A stretch of 47,409 bases of DNA from Brevibacterium sp. (GTDB lineage: Bacteria > Actinomycetota > Actinomycetes > Actinomycetales > Brevibacteriaceae): positions 1 to 47,409 of the forward strand of contig JAPSIC010000008.1 of the NCBI GenBank assembly GCA_031179165.1, given 5' to 3'. The translations under genes were made by a program, and so were the position numbers. The notes beneath the pieces were generated by a model. It was not told where the DNA came from, did no database searches, and saw only the letters and a list, made by a program, of their open reading frames with translations. Of the stretch, positions 25,730 to 34,091 are shown piece by piece; the first letter of the stretch is position 1, and each line of letters begins with the position of its first letter.

Positions 25730-26298
25730 ACCGGCGCGCACTGCTGACCGGACTGCTCGCCGGCACCACCCTGCTGGTCACCGCCTGCAGTGAGAACGAC
25801 GAACTGGCCTCCCAGGCGGGGTCGGACCAGGGCTACGTCTCCGGCTCCGGCGTCGTCTCCCAGGTGCCGCCGGAGAAGCGCGGCGAACCGCTCGAGCTCG
25901 AGTTCGAGACCCTCGACGGCTCCACGATGTCCCTGGGCGAGCTGCGTCCGACCCCCGTCGTCATCAACCTCTGGTACGCCGCCTGCCCGCCGTGCCGGAA
26001 GGAAGCACCCGCGCTCAAGACGCTGGCCGAGGAATTCGGCGAGTCGGTGCAGTTCATCGGCGTCAACGTCCGTGACCAGGCCGCAGCTGCCGGCGCGTTC
26101 ATCTCCAACTATCAGATTCCCTACCCCAATATGCTTGACGTCAACGGGGACATGGTGGCGCTGCTGTCCGGGGTCCTGCCCCCGCAGGCGACCCCGTCGA
26201 CGGTGATCCTCGACGCGCAGGGCCGTGCGGCCGCTCGCGTCGTCGGCGAGGTCGACGAGTCGACCCTGCGCGGTCTGATCGAGGATGTGCAGGCCTAA
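25726..26298 (+). CDS. ResA/TlpA-like thiol-disulfide oxidoreductase lipoprotein
   Basis: 190 residues. A lipoprotein signal peptide ([21 protein letters not shown]) ends in a lipobox with Cys21. The mature part is a TlpA-like thioredoxin fold with the active site C87-P-P-C90 (INLWYAACPPCRKEAP) and a cis-proline region ATPSTVILD. It should sit on the outer face of the membrane and reduce the disulfide of apocytochrome c haem-binding CXXCH motifs, taking electrons from CcdA, whose gene follows directly. An in-frame upstream extension overlaps the phosphatase gene and lacks a signal peptide, so ATG 25726 is the start. Confidence 0.9.
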   Translation: MNRRALLTGLLAGTTLLVTACSENDELASQAGSDQGYVSGSGVVSQVPPEKRGEPLELEFETLDGSTMSLGELRPTPVVINLWYAACPPCRKEAPALKTLAEEFGESVQFIGVNVRDQAAAAGAFISNYQIPYPNMLDVNGDMVALLSGVLPPQATPSTVILDAQGRAAARVVGEVDESTLRGLIEDVQA

Positions 26299-27063
26299 GT
26301 GACGGGACTCGGGTCGCAGTTCGCGGGGCTGGTGCTCGGCGGTCCGCTGCTGCTGGCGGCCGGGGCGGCCGGGTTGGCGGGACTCGTGTCCTTCCTCTCT
26401 CCCTGCGTGCTGCCGCTCGTCCCCGGCTACGTCGGCTATGTGACGGGACTGTCCGGGTCGTCGCTCAAGGACAAGGAGACCTGGCGGGTCGTCGTCGGCA
26501 TCGCCCTGTTCGTGCTCGGCTTCACGATCGTGTTCGTGGCGCTGGGCACCGCGTTCTCCGCGATCGGGGCCCTGTTCTCCCAGTGGCAGGACATCGTCAT
26601 CCGGGCGCTGGGAATCATCGTGATCATCGCCGGCTTCGTCTTCATGGGCGGCATCGGCCTGCTCCAATCGGAGCACCGGATCCACGCCAGGCCCAAAGCC
26701 GGGCTGTGGGGGGCTCCCGTCCTCGGGGCGACCTTCGCACTCGGCTGGGCGCCCTGTGTGGGCCCGACCCTGTCCGCCGTGCTCAGCCTCTCGGTCAGCT
26801 TCGGCTCCGACGGCACCGTGTGGCGCGGGGCCCTGCTCGCCTTCGTGTACTGCCTCGGGCTGGGGGTGCCATTCATCCTCCTCGCGCTGGCGATCCACAA
26901 GGGAGCCGGCCGCCTGGCGTGGGTGCGTGAACATCAGACCGCGATCGTGCGGACCGGGGGAGTCCTGCTCATCCTCCTCGGTCTCGTCATGGCCACGGGA
27001 CTGTGGACATTGTGGCTGACCACCCTGCAGGGTGCGATCAGCGGATTCGAAGTGGTGATCTAG
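26299..27063 (+). CDS. ccdA: Cytochrome c biogenesis protein CcdA (thiol-disulfide transmembrane carrier)
   Basis: A 254-residue, six-helix membrane protein that carries reducing equivalents from cytosolic thioredoxin to the external ResA-like protein. The two redox cysteines lie in their expected membrane motifs, C36 in FLSPCVLPLVPGYVGYV and C153 in LGWAPCVGPTLSAVL. It begins with GTG directly after the stop of the preceding gene and overlaps the resB start by one base. Confidence 0.93.
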   Translation: MTGLGSQFAGLVLGGPLLLAAGAAGLAGLVSFLSPCVLPLVPGYVGYVTGLSGSSLKDKETWRVVVGIALFVLGFTIVFVALGTAFSAIGALFSQWQDIVIRALGIIVIIAGFVFMGGIGLLQSEHRIHARPKAGLWGAPVLGATFALGWAPCVGPTLSAVLSLSVSFGSDGTVWRGALLAFVYCLGLGVPFILLALAIHKGAGRLAWVREHQTAIVRTGGVLLILLGLVMATGLWTLWLTTLQGAISGFEVVI

Positions 27064-28685
27064 TGGACAAAGCGACGGCAACCCCACCGCAGCTGGGGTT
27101 CTTCGGGATGTGCCGATGGGCCTGGCGGCAGCTGACCACGATGCGGGTGGCGCTGATCCTGCTCCTCATCCTGGCGCTGGCCGCGATCCCCGGCTCGCTC
27201 CTGCCGCAGCGGATCCAGGATCCGGGGCGGGTCACCCGGTTCCTCGAGGAGAACGGCGTCTGGGGGCAGTTCCTCGACCGGATCCAGATGTTCGACGTCT
27301 ACTCCTCGATCTGGTTCTCCTCCATCTATCTCCTCCTCATGATCTCCCTCGTCGGGTGCGTCGTGCCGCGCTCGGCCCAGCATTGGAAGGCGATGCGATC
27401 GGCACCGCCCAAGGCGCCGAGGCGGTTGGGGCGGATGCCGGGGTACGTGGAGTTCACCTCGGCGACGGAAGCACGGACCGTCCTCGACACCGCGCAGGCG
27501 CGCCTGCGCAAGCTCGGCTACCGCACCGCCCGCCACGATGACCACGTCGCCGCCGAGCGCGGCTACCTGCGGGAGACGGGCAACCTCGTCTTCCACATCT
27601 CCCTGCTGGTGGCGACACTGACGATGGCGATCGGCTCGCTGTTCGGCTATCAGGGTCAGCGGATCCTCATCGAGGGCGACACCTTCACGAACTCCCTGGT
27701 CGCCTACGACTCGTTCGAACCGGGGGCCTACTTCGACCCGGACAGCCTGCCGGACTTCCGTCTCACCCTCGACGAGTTCACCTCCTCGTTCGACGCCACG
27801 GCGCCCGGCAGTCAGTTCGGTCAGCCACGGGTGTTCGAGGCCCAGGTGACGACCACGGTCGACGGGCAGAGTGAGAGCCACACGCTCAAGGTCAACGAAC
27901 CCGTCCGCGTCGGGGAGACCGGCGTGTACCTGACCGGCAACGGCTACGCCCCGGAGGTCACCGTCAGGGACGCCACCGGGAAGGTCGTCCACTCCGGGCC
28001 GACCGTGTTCGTGCCCGGCGGGGACGCCGGCTACACCTCGGAGGGCGTGATCAAGGTGCCCGATGCCGCAGGCACGCAGATGGGCTTCGTCGGGGTGTTC
28101 CTGCCCACGGCGACCCAGAACGATCAGGGGGAGCTGGTGTCGAGCTTCGCCGAGCTGCGCAATCCCTACCTGGTGATGAGCGGCTACACGGGAGATCTGG
28201 GACTGGACTCCGGGGTCCCGCAGTCGGTGTACTCGCTCGAGGCCGAGAACATGACCCAGATGACCGATGCCACCGGCGAGCCGCTGACCCTGCAGATGGG
28301 GGTCGGGCAGACGCAGGAGCTGCCGAACGGCGGCTCGGTCACCTTCGATGGTGTCAAGCGCTACATCGCCGTCGACATCTCCCAGGATCCGACCCAGGGA
28401 CTCATGCTCGTCAGTGCGATCTGCGTGCTGCTCGGCCTGGGACTGTCGCTGTTCGTCCCACGCCGGCGCATGTGGGTGCGGGTCACGGACGGTCGGGTCG
28501 AGGTCGCGGCCCTCGCCCGTGGGGAGGACCCGATGGTCGAACGCGCCGCGAGGGACCTCGCGGCGGACCTCCGGACGGGGGACTCGGACGCCGAGGGGGA
28601 TTCGTGTGCCGAGGGCGATTCTGATGCCCCGGGGGATTCGAAGACTTCTACTACCGGGAGTAGAATTGCGTCCGGGCGCGATTGA
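27063..28685 (+). CDS. resB: Cytochrome c biogenesis protein ResB/Ccs1
   Basis: A 540-residue membrane protein of the System II heme-attachment complex, partner of ResC/CcsB. Hydrophobic helices at ~20-40 (VALILLLILALAAIPGSLLP), ~80-95 and ~180-200 (FHISLLVATLTMAIGSLFG), a large external domain, then a final helix (MLVSAICVLLGLGLSLFVPRRRMWVRV). The ResB core motifs AIPGSLLPQR and YLRETGNLVFHISLL are present. The C-terminal ~25 residues are hexapeptide repeats GDS(D/C)A(E/P), from three 18-bp units at 28578-28640. GTG start overlapping the ccdA stop by one base; ribosome binding site is weak. Confidence 0.92.
   Translation: MDKATATPPQLGFFGMCRWAWRQLTTMRVALILLLILALAAIPGSLLPQRIQDPGRVTRFLEENGVWGQFLDRIQMFDVYSSIWFSSIYLLLMISLVGCVVPRSAQHWKAMRSAPPKAPRRLGRMPGYVEFTSATEARTVLDTAQARLRKLGYRTARHDDHVAAERGYLRETGNLVFHISLLVATLTMAIGSLFGYQGQRILIEGDTFTNSLVAYDSFEPGAYFDPDSLPDFRLTLDEFTSSFDATAPGSQFGQPRVFEAQVTTTVDGQSESHTLKVNEPVRVGETGVYLTGNGYAPEVTVRDATGKVVHSGPTVFVPGGDAGYTSEGVIKVPDAAGTQMGFVGVFLPTATQNDQGELVSSFAELRNPYLVMSGYTGDLGLDSGVPQSVYSLEAENMTQMTDATGEPLTLQMGVGQTQELPNGGSVTFDGVKRYIAVDISQDPTQGLMLVSAICVLLGLGLSLFVPRRRMWVRVTDGRVEVAALARGEDPMVERAARDLAADLRTGDSDAEGDSCAEGDSDAPGDSKTSTTGSRIASGRD
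28578..28640 (+). repeat. In-frame 18-bp repeats at the end of resB
   Basis: Three and a half units (28578, 28596, 28614, partial 28632) encode GDSDAE, GDSCAE, GDSDAP, GDS at the cytosolic C-terminus. Confidence 0.75.
28646..28666 (+). promoter_or_regulatory. Inverted repeat overlapping a -10 box upstream of ccsB
   Basis: TTCTACT-N6-AGTAGAA (28646-28665), perfect 7-bp arms, with TAGAAT at 28661-28666 fitting a -10 box. It lies in the last codons of resB, 120 nt before the ccsB start. The TACT..AGTA arms recall operators of BlaI/CopY-type repressors, but no such gene is in the window. Confidence 0.45.
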
Positions 28686-28785
28686 GCCGGCGAACGCGGC
28701 CGGCCACCGGGGCGCGAGCGACTGCACGTGGCTGAGCGAGCCAACCAGACCGAGCGCGACCGAACGCAATCGATGCGGAGGATGA

Positions 28786-29856
28786 ATGGACGTCAACACT
28801 GACCTCGCGATGTGGTCGAATCAGCTGATCGTTTCGGCGATGATCGTCTATGCGATCGCGATGATCGCCTACGCCTTCGATCTCTTCGGCGGGCGAGAGC
28901 TCAAGCAGAGCGAGGTCGCGACGGCGGAATCGAAGCCGCTGCGGGTGCGACGGACCACCCGGACGGCCACCGCCGTGCTCGATGCCCCCGAGGGCGGCAC
29001 CGGCGACTCCGCGGCGACCGGCGGCTCGACCGCCGAGGGCGGCTCGGCTGCCAACCGAGGCTCGGGCGCGAACGGCGGCTCAGGGCACTCCGATGGCGAG
29101 GCCGAACGGCCACGGCGTGCTGCCCGCGTCGGCACCTCTCTGCTCGTCCTCGCCGCCCTGCTGCATGTCGGGGCGGTCCTCACCCGGGCGCTGTCGGTGA
29201 CGAGGGTGCCATGGGGCAACATGATGGAGTACATCCTCACCGCCACCGCCATCACCGTCGTCGTGTTCCTCATCGTCATCACCCGCAAGGACGTCCGCTA
29301 CCTGGGGACCTTCGTCGCCGGGGGAGTGCTGCTGTCCCTGGGCCTGTCGATCACGGTCTTCTACACTCCCGCCGCGCAGCTGATCCCGGCGCTGCAGTCG
29401 TATTGGATCGCCATCCACGTGCCGATCGCCATCCTCTCCACCGCGCTGCTCTACATCTCGGCGATCCTCGCGGTGCTCCAGATCCTCAAGGCCCGCTACG
29501 AGGACAGGGCACCCGCGTGGCTGCGTTTCACCAAGCGCCTGCCCGCGAGCACGGACATCGAGCGGGTCTCGTACACGATCGCCGCGGTCGGGTTCATCAC
29601 CTGGACCTTCACGCTCATCGCGGGCGCGATCTGGGCCGAGGTCGCGTGGAGCCGCTACTGGGGCTGGGACTCGAAGGAGATCTGGACATTCGTCGTCTGG
29701 GTCGTCTACGCCGCCTACCTCCACGCCCGGGCCACTCGTGGGTGGAGCCCGACCAAGGTGGCGGTGCTCAACCTCATCGGCATCGCCTCGGTGATCTTCA
29801 ACTTCACCGTCGTCAACGTCTACTTCAACGGCCTGCACTCGTACTCGGGCCTGTAG
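28786..29856 (+). CDS. ccsB: Cytochrome c biogenesis protein CcsB/ResC (heme handling)
   Basis: A 356-residue multi-helix protein that presents heme to apocytochrome c on the outer face. The tryptophan-rich heme motif reads EVAWSRYWGWDSKEIWTF (~286-303) and conserved histidines occur in LLHVGAV, SYWIAIHVP and VNVYFNGLHSYSGL. Residues ~65-105, between the first helix and the second, are a Gly/Ser/Ala-rich stretch (GGSTAEGGSAANRGSGANGG) not part of the family core. Unlike the other genes of the block it is separated from resB by 100 nt and may have its own regulated promoter (28646-28666). GGAGG lies about 5 nt before the ATG. Confidence 0.93.
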   Translation: MDVNTDLAMWSNQLIVSAMIVYAIAMIAYAFDLFGGRELKQSEVATAESKPLRVRRTTRTATAVLDAPEGGTGDSAATGGSTAEGGSAANRGSGANGGSGHSDGEAERPRRAARVGTSLLVLAALLHVGAVLTRALSVTRVPWGNMMEYILTATAITVVVFLIVITRKDVRYLGTFVAGGVLLSLGLSITVFYTPAAQLIPALQSYWIAIHVPIAILSTALLYISAILAVLQILKARYEDRAPAWLRFTKRLPASTDIERVSYTIAAVGFITWTFTLIAGAIWAEVAWSRYWGWDSKEIWTFVVWVVYAAYLHARATRGWSPTKVAVLNLIGIASVIFNFTVVNVYFNGLHSYSGL

Positions 29857-29859
29857 GCC

Positions 29860-29940
29860 GGCGCCGAGGAGCCGCACAGGTTCACGCCTCACGCACTGGC
29901 GCCGAGGAGCCGTACGGTCGCCGCACGCACCGGCGCCGAG
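29860..29940 (+). repeat. Three imperfect direct repeats after ccsB
   Basis: GGCGCCGAGGAGCCG starts at 29860 and 29898; a shortened GGCGCCGAG at 29932. They lie in a 241-nt gap between ccsB and a convergent gene; no coding or RNA signal is visible in the rest of the gap. Confidence 0.5.
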
Positions 29941-30097
29941 CTCCATGGTGGCGCTGCATGCCGGTGGGGCGTCCGCGTGGGCGGGTGCTGCGCGGTTCGG
30001 CTTGTCCGGCCTCGACCTGTTCAGACTCCACTGCCAGAACCCGGCTGCCGATCGCTCAGCCGGAACGTGCGCTCAGTCGGAACGTGCCGGCCGCGGT

Positions 30098-30532
30098 TCA
30101 GCCGGTTTGGCCGCGGCCTTCGCCTTTGGAGCCGCCGGAGCCGTGTTCACCCGGCTTGTCCTCGGTGTCCTCGTCGTCGCCCTGAGACTCGTCCTTCTCC
30201 GATGCGCCCGATTCCGTCTTGTCCTTCGGTTCGGGCTTGCGCGGAACGTGCTTGCCCAGCTGGACATCGCGGGCGACCTTGCGCAGGTAGTCGGGGTCAT
30301 CGTCGGGAGCGACGGGGCCCGACCGCGGTGCGGCGGTGGGCTTGTCCTCGGTTCCGCGGCCGAATGCGTACCACAGGCCGAAGCCGAGAAGCGGGATGAG
30401 AAGGATGATGAGGGCCCACACGGGTTTGGGCAGGACTCGAACCAAGCCACGGTCGCGCAACAGACAGTCGAACAGTCCGTACAGGGTGATCGCCGCTGCC
30501 AAGACGATCCCGGCGATGAGTAGTCGAGCCAT
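30098..30532 (-). CDS. Phospholipase D-nuclease N-terminal domain (PLDc_N) membrane protein
   Basis: A 144-residue protein. Two membrane helices (~4-24 and ~38-58) include the PLDc_N pattern: LPKPVWALIILLIPLLGFGLWYAFGR. The second half is hydrophilic and low in complexity (acidic/Lys/Gly-rich, ending SGGSKGEGRGQTG), probably disordered in the cytosol. There is no phospholipase HKD catalytic motif, so enzymatic activity is not expected; such small proteins are of unknown function. TATCCT on the minus strand lies 6 nt before the ATG. Confidence 0.8.
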   Translation of the reverse strand: MARLLIAGIVLAAAITLYGLFDCLLRDRGLVRVLPKPVWALIILLIPLLGFGLWYAFGRGTEDKPTAAPRSGPVAPDDDPDYLRKVARDVQLGKHVPRKPEPKDKTESGASEKDESQGDDEDTEDKPGEHGSGGSKGEGRGQTG

Positions 30533-30538
30533 GCACCC

Positions 30539-30544
30539 AGGATA
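30539..30544 (-). promoter_or_regulatory. -10 box of a putative leaderless promoter (PLDc_N gene)
   Basis: TATCCT, then 6 nt, then ATG at 30532 on the minus strand. Confidence 0.5.
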
Positions 30545-30604
30545 GTCGACGAACCTGAGCAGGAACTCAGGTATCCCATGGGAAACCCCTTGTGCCGGGG
30601 CGGC

Positions 30605-30610
30605 TAAAAT
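30605..30610 (+). promoter_or_regulatory. -10 box of a putative leaderless promoter (DUF4229 gene)
   Basis: TAAAAT, then 7 nt, then ATG 30618. An ATG at 30609 overlaps the box and is therefore unlikely to be the start. Confidence 0.5.
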
Positions 30611-30617
30611 GTATTCA

Positions 30618-30884
30618 ATGCGCAGCTTCTGGATCTACACCCTGGCCCGTCTCGGCATCATCGTCGCCGTCGGTCTGGTCCTGTTCCCATTCCTCGGTTT
30701 CAACCTCGTCATGGCGATCGCCGCGATCCTCATCGGGGCGCTGCTGAGCTACCTGTTCCTGGGTCAGCTGCGGGCGAAGGTCGCCGCCGACATCGAGAAT
30801 CGACTGACGAAGCGCACGAAGGCCGACAAGCAGAAGTCCTCCGACGAGGTCGCCGAGGATCGGATCGTCGACGACGAGACCTGA
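30618..30884 (+). CDS. DUF4229 family small membrane protein
   Basis: An 88-residue protein with two membrane helices (~5-25 and ~29-52; FWIYTLARLGIIVAVGLVLF and FNLVMAIAAILIGALLSYLF), then FLGQLRAKVAADIENRL and a charged cytosolic tail. This is the pattern of DUF4229, a short actinobacterial family of unknown function often found beside menaquinone genes, as here (convergent with menA, 22 nt apart). I place the start at ATG 30618 because of the upstream leaderless-type promoter. Confidence 0.82.
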   Translation: MRSFWIYTLARLGIIVAVGLVLFPFLGFNLVMAIAAILIGALLSYLFLGQLRAKVAADIENRLTKRTKADKQKSSDEVAEDRIVDDET

Positions 30885-30906
30885 GACCCGGCGTCGATGC
30901 CTGAGC

Positions 30907-31839
30907 TCAGAGAGCGAGACCCAGTCCCAGCAGTGCCGAGAAGCACAGTGCGGTCAGACCCGTCGACTTGATCGGCGGAATCAAGCCGGGACCCGTCGTT
31001 CCCCGCAGAACGGTCTTCAGCGGGCCCAGGGCGAGCACGAGGGCGAGGATCGCCAGGGCCGCTGCCGGATGCCCGTCGATGATGGCCAGGGCGAGCAGGG
31101 CGAACGGGAACAGCACGAGGACCGCATAGGCGGTGCGGGCGGAATCCTCGCCCAGGCGGACGGCCAAGGTGATCTTGCCCGCCTCGATGTCCGTCGGGAT
31201 GTCGCGGAGGTTGTTGACCATCAGCACCGCCGAGGCGAGGCATCCGATCGCCACGGCGCCGGCCCATCCGCTCAGGCTGAGATTGCCGACCTGCATCCAC
31301 ATCGTCCCGAGGGTGGCGACGAGGCCGAAGAAGATGAAGACGAAGAGCTCGCCCAGCCCCATGTACCCGTAGGGTCTCTTCCCTCCCGTGTAGAACCAGG
31401 CCGCCGCGACGGCGGCGGCCCCGACGACAAGGAACCACCATGCGGCAGAGAGGATGACCAACGCGAGTCCGGCCACGGCGGCGAGGCCGAAGAAGATGAA
31501 TGCCGCTCGTCTGACCGCGGCGGGTTCGGCCAACCCGGATGCGGTCAGTCGCAGCGGGCCGACCCGCTCGTCATCGGTGCCGCGGATGCCGTCGGAGTAG
31601 TCGTTGGCGAAGTTCGACCCGACCTGCAGACTGAGCGAGACGACGAGTGCGAGCAGGGCCTTGAGAAGGATCAGGCTCAGGGAGTGCGTGTGGCCGTTCT
31701 TCGTGAAGTCGCCGATGATGAAGGCCGAGAGGCCTCCGACGGACCCGGTCGCGGCCCCGGTGCCGATGAGGACCGGCGCGATGGCCAGCGGCAGGGTACG
31801 AAGACGGGCTCCGGAGAGCCATTGCGCAGCACTGGCCAT
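30907..31839 (-). CDS. menA: 1,4-dihydroxy-2-naphthoate polyprenyltransferase
   Basis: A 310-residue UbiA-family membrane enzyme that attaches the polyprenyl tail to 1,4-dihydroxy-2-naphthoate, giving demethylmenaquinone. The prenyl diphosphate/Mg site NFANDYSDGIRGTDDERVGP (residues ~77-96) is intact, and the second acidic motif appears as NNLRDIPTDIEAGKITL. Around eight hydrophobic helices follow. A ribosome binding site GGAAGG precedes the ATG. The tail donor is probably made by the polyprenyl synthase at 44802-45857 and the methyl group is added by MenG (42795-43511). Confidence 0.94.
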   Translation of the reverse strand: MASAAQWLSGARLRTLPLAIAPVLIGTGAATGSVGGLSAFIIGDFTKNGHTHSLSLILLKALLALVVSLSLQVGSNFANDYSDGIRGTDDERVGPLRLTASGLAEPAAVRRAAFIFFGLAAVAGLALVILSAAWWFLVVGAAAVAAAWFYTGGKRPYGYMGLGELFVFIFFGLVATLGTMWMQVGNLSLSGWAGAVAIGCLASAVLMVNNLRDIPTDIEAGKITLAVRLGEDSARTAYAVLVLFPFALLALAIIDGHPAAALAILALVLALGPLKTVLRGTTGPGLIPPIKSTGLTALCFSALLGLGLAL

Positions 31840-31891
31840 GGGTGTCGAGGCCTTCCTTGGACGAACAGAACCGTCTCATATTACCGACGGA

Positions 31892-33118
31892 TCACTTTGA
31901 GCGGAATTCGCCGGACTCCGCCGCCAATCCTGCGGCCAGCTCTGCGGCGGCCCGCCGGTCGGGTTTGCCGATCGAGCGGACCGGGATCTCGGGCACGGCG
32001 AACACGAGATGCGGCAGGATCCCGTCCTCCCCACCGGTGGCGACTGCGTTGAGGCGCCGGGCCTGCGCCCGCGGATCCGCCGGCAGATCCTCGGCCCCGT
32101 CGGCGATCCGGATGAGGGCGACGACCCGCTGCCCCCACTCGTCGTCGGGCACCCAGGTGACGAGCACCTCGGCGACGCCAAGGTGCTGCCAGGCTCGCAG
32201 CAGGTCCGTCTCCAGGGCGAGCGGGGAGACATTGGTGCCGCCGGAGACGATGATGTCGTCGGCGCGCCCGAGCACGCTGAGCACGCCGTCGTCGAGGCGG
32301 CCGAGGTCGCTGGTGTGCATCGTCCGGACCCCGTCCTCGACGACCAGAGCCGACGAGGCGAGGGGAACGATCCGGCCGTCGTCGCTGAATTCGACGTAGG
32401 AGTCGGCGACGACGTCCCCGCGCAGATCGATCGTTCCCGCCGCGGTGATGGACACGTCGACCTCGGCGAAGGGAATCCCGTCGTAGACGCATCCGCCGGC
32501 GGTCTCGCTCATCCCGTAGGTGCGCACGACGTGCAGGCCCGCCGCCGCGGCCCGGTCGAGGAGTGCCGGCGGAACGGCGGCACCGCCGAGCAGGATCGCG
32601 TCGATGTCCGCGGCCGCGGCCGTGGCCCGTCGGTCCTCGAGCACGCGATGGAGCTGGGTCGGGACCAGCGAGGTGCAGCTCGGGCAGCGGCGGTCCCGGG
32701 CACGGTCGAGCAGCTGCTCGACGTCCTCGGCGAAAGTCTCGGCCGTGAACCTCGCCGAGGCGGTGCGGACGGGAGCGTGCCCGGCGAGGTGGGCACGGAG
32801 TTCGACCTGGAACCCGGCGATGTGGTTGACGGGCAGGGTCAGGTGCCAGGCCCCGGGGCCGCCCAGGAACCTCTCCGTCGCCCGTGCCGACGCGATCAGG
32901 GCCTGGGCGGACAGGGCCACGGCCTTGGGTGACCCGGTCGAGCCCGAGGTGTGGAGGATGAGCGCGGGGGGACGCTCACCGGCGAAGACTCGTGGGCTCA
33001 CCTCGGCGATGGAGCCTTCGCGGGTGCGCGGGAGGACGAGGATCGACCGACCGTCCAGGGCACGGTCGATGGCGGCGGGCAGGTCGGGACGGTGGGGCAT
33101 CTGGCTCATCCGGGTCAA
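31892..33118 (-). CDS. menE: o-Succinylbenzoate-CoA ligase
   Basis: A 408-residue acyl-activating enzyme joining o-succinylbenzoate to CoA with ATP. The AMP-binding P-loop ALILHTSGSTGSPKAVALS, the LTLPVNHIAGFQVELRA segment, the VVRTYGMSETAGGCVYDG motif and the C-terminal domain hinge (LGRADDIIVSGGTNVSP) with the catalytic lysine near the end (SIGKPDRRAA) are present. It is shorter than typical MenE (450-480 residues), as in other actinobacteria. The frame opens with TTG 33118, 12 nt after the menB stop; ATG 33109 or 33100 are alternatives and no strong ribosome binding site decides. Confidence 0.9.
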   Translation of the reverse strand: MTRMSQMPHRPDLPAAIDRALDGRSILVLPRTREGSIAEVSPRVFAGERPPALILHTSGSTGSPKAVALSAQALIASARATERFLGGPGAWHLTLPVNHIAGFQVELRAHLAGHAPVRTASARFTAETFAEDVEQLLDRARDRRCPSCTSLVPTQLHRVLEDRRATAAAADIDAILLGGAAVPPALLDRAAAAGLHVVRTYGMSETAGGCVYDGIPFAEVDVSITAAGTIDLRGDVVADSYVEFSDDGRIVPLASSALVVEDGVRTMHTSDLGRLDDGVLSVLGRADDIIVSGGTNVSPLALETDLLRAWQHLGVAEVLVTWVPDDEWGQRVVALIRIADGAEDLPADPRAQARRLNAVATGGEDGILPHLVFAVPEIPVRSIGKPDRRAAAELAAGLAAESGEFRSK

Positions 33119-33130
33119 GCGCGCCGGTGG

Positions 33131-34048
33131 TCAGTAGTACCAGGGGAAGGGGGACCAGTCGGGATCGCGCTTCTCGAGGAAGGCGTCGCGGCCCTCCACC
33201 GCCTCGTCGGTCATGTAACCCAGTCGAGTCGCCTCCCCGGCGAAGACCTGCTGGCCCATCAGGCCGTCGTCGACGAGGTTGAACGCGAACTTGAGCATGC
33301 GCTGCGCGTTGGGGGACTTGCCGAGGATCTCGCGGGCCATGGTCAGCGCCGCGGTCTCGAGCTGTTCGTGGTCGACGACCTCGTTGACGGCGCCCATGTC
33401 CGCCATCTCCTGCGCGGAGTAGGTGCGGCCGAGGAAGAAGATCTCGCGGGCCCGCTTCTGCCCGACGAGCTTCGCCAGGTAGGCGGAGCCGTAGCCGGCG
33501 TCGTAGGAGCCGACATCGGCGTCGGTCTGCTTGAATTTCGCATGCTGGCGGGAGGCGATCGTCATGTCGCAGACGACGTGGAGGCTGTGGCCGCCGCCGG
33601 CCGCCCACCCGGGGACGACGGCGATGACGACCTTCGGCATGGTGCGGATGAGGCGCTGGACCTCGAGGATGTGGAGACGTCCGGCGCGGGCGGGGTCGAC
33701 GGATTCGCGGGTCTCGCCGCTGGCGTATTGGTAGCCTGAGCGTCCGCGGATGCGCTGGTCCCCGCCGGAGCAGAACGCCCAACCGCCGTCGCGGCCGCTG
33801 GGACCGTTGCCGGTCAGCAGCACGGCGCCGACATCCGAGGTCTGACGGGCGTGGTCAAGTGCGCGATAGAGCTCGTCGACGGTGTGCGGGCGGAATGCGT
33901 TGCGGACCTCCGGGCGGTCGAAGGCGATGCGGACGCAGCCGAGGTCGCTGCCGTCGGGGTTGATCGCCCGATGGTAGGTGATGTCGGTGAAGTCGAATCC
34001 GGAGACTTCGCGCCACAGGGTCGGGTCAAAGATGTCTGAAACCGTCAT
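33131..34048 (-). CDS. menB: 1,4-dihydroxy-2-naphthoyl-CoA synthase
   Basis: A 305-residue crotonase-family enzyme that cyclises o-succinylbenzoyl-CoA. FCSGGDQRIRGRSGYQY, the oxyanion-hole loop VVPGWAAGGGHSLHVVCD and the catalytic segment SYDAGYGSAYLAKLVGQKRAREIFFLG are all conserved; the C-terminus ends in the usual DPDWSPFPWYY. It heads a menB-menE unit on the minus strand. Its -10 box TAGGCT lies 6 nt before the ATG, and it shares a 43-nt divergent region with menC, whose promoter is its near mirror image. Confidence 0.95.
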   Translation of the reverse strand: MTVSDIFDPTLWREVSGFDFTDITYHRAINPDGSDLGCVRIAFDRPEVRNAFRPHTVDELYRALDHARQTSDVGAVLLTGNGPSGRDGGWAFCSGGDQRIRGRSGYQYASGETRESVDPARAGRLHILEVQRLIRTMPKVVIAVVPGWAAGGGHSLHVVCDMTIASRQHAKFKQTDADVGSYDAGYGSAYLAKLVGQKRAREIFFLGRTYSAQEMADMGAVNEVVDHEQLETAALTMAREILGKSPNAQRMLKFAFNLVDDGLMGQQVFAGEATRLGYMTDEAVEGRDAFLEKRDPDWSPFPWYY

Positions 34049-34054
34049 TGCCCC

Positions 34055-34085
34055 AGCCTATCGCCTGGGTCCGGGCCGATAGGGT
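34055..34085. promoter_or_regulatory. Divergent, overlapping leaderless promoters of menB and menC
   Basis: Minus-strand TAGGCT (34055-34060) lies 6 nt before the menB ATG, and plus-strand TAGGGT (34080-34085) 6 nt before the menC ATG. Only 19 nt separate the two hexamers, so each -35 position falls on the other promoter's -10 box. The flanks are also similar (GCGATAGGCTGGGGCA versus CCGATAGGGTGGGGCC). Confidence 0.6.
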
Positions 34086-34091
34086 GGGGCC

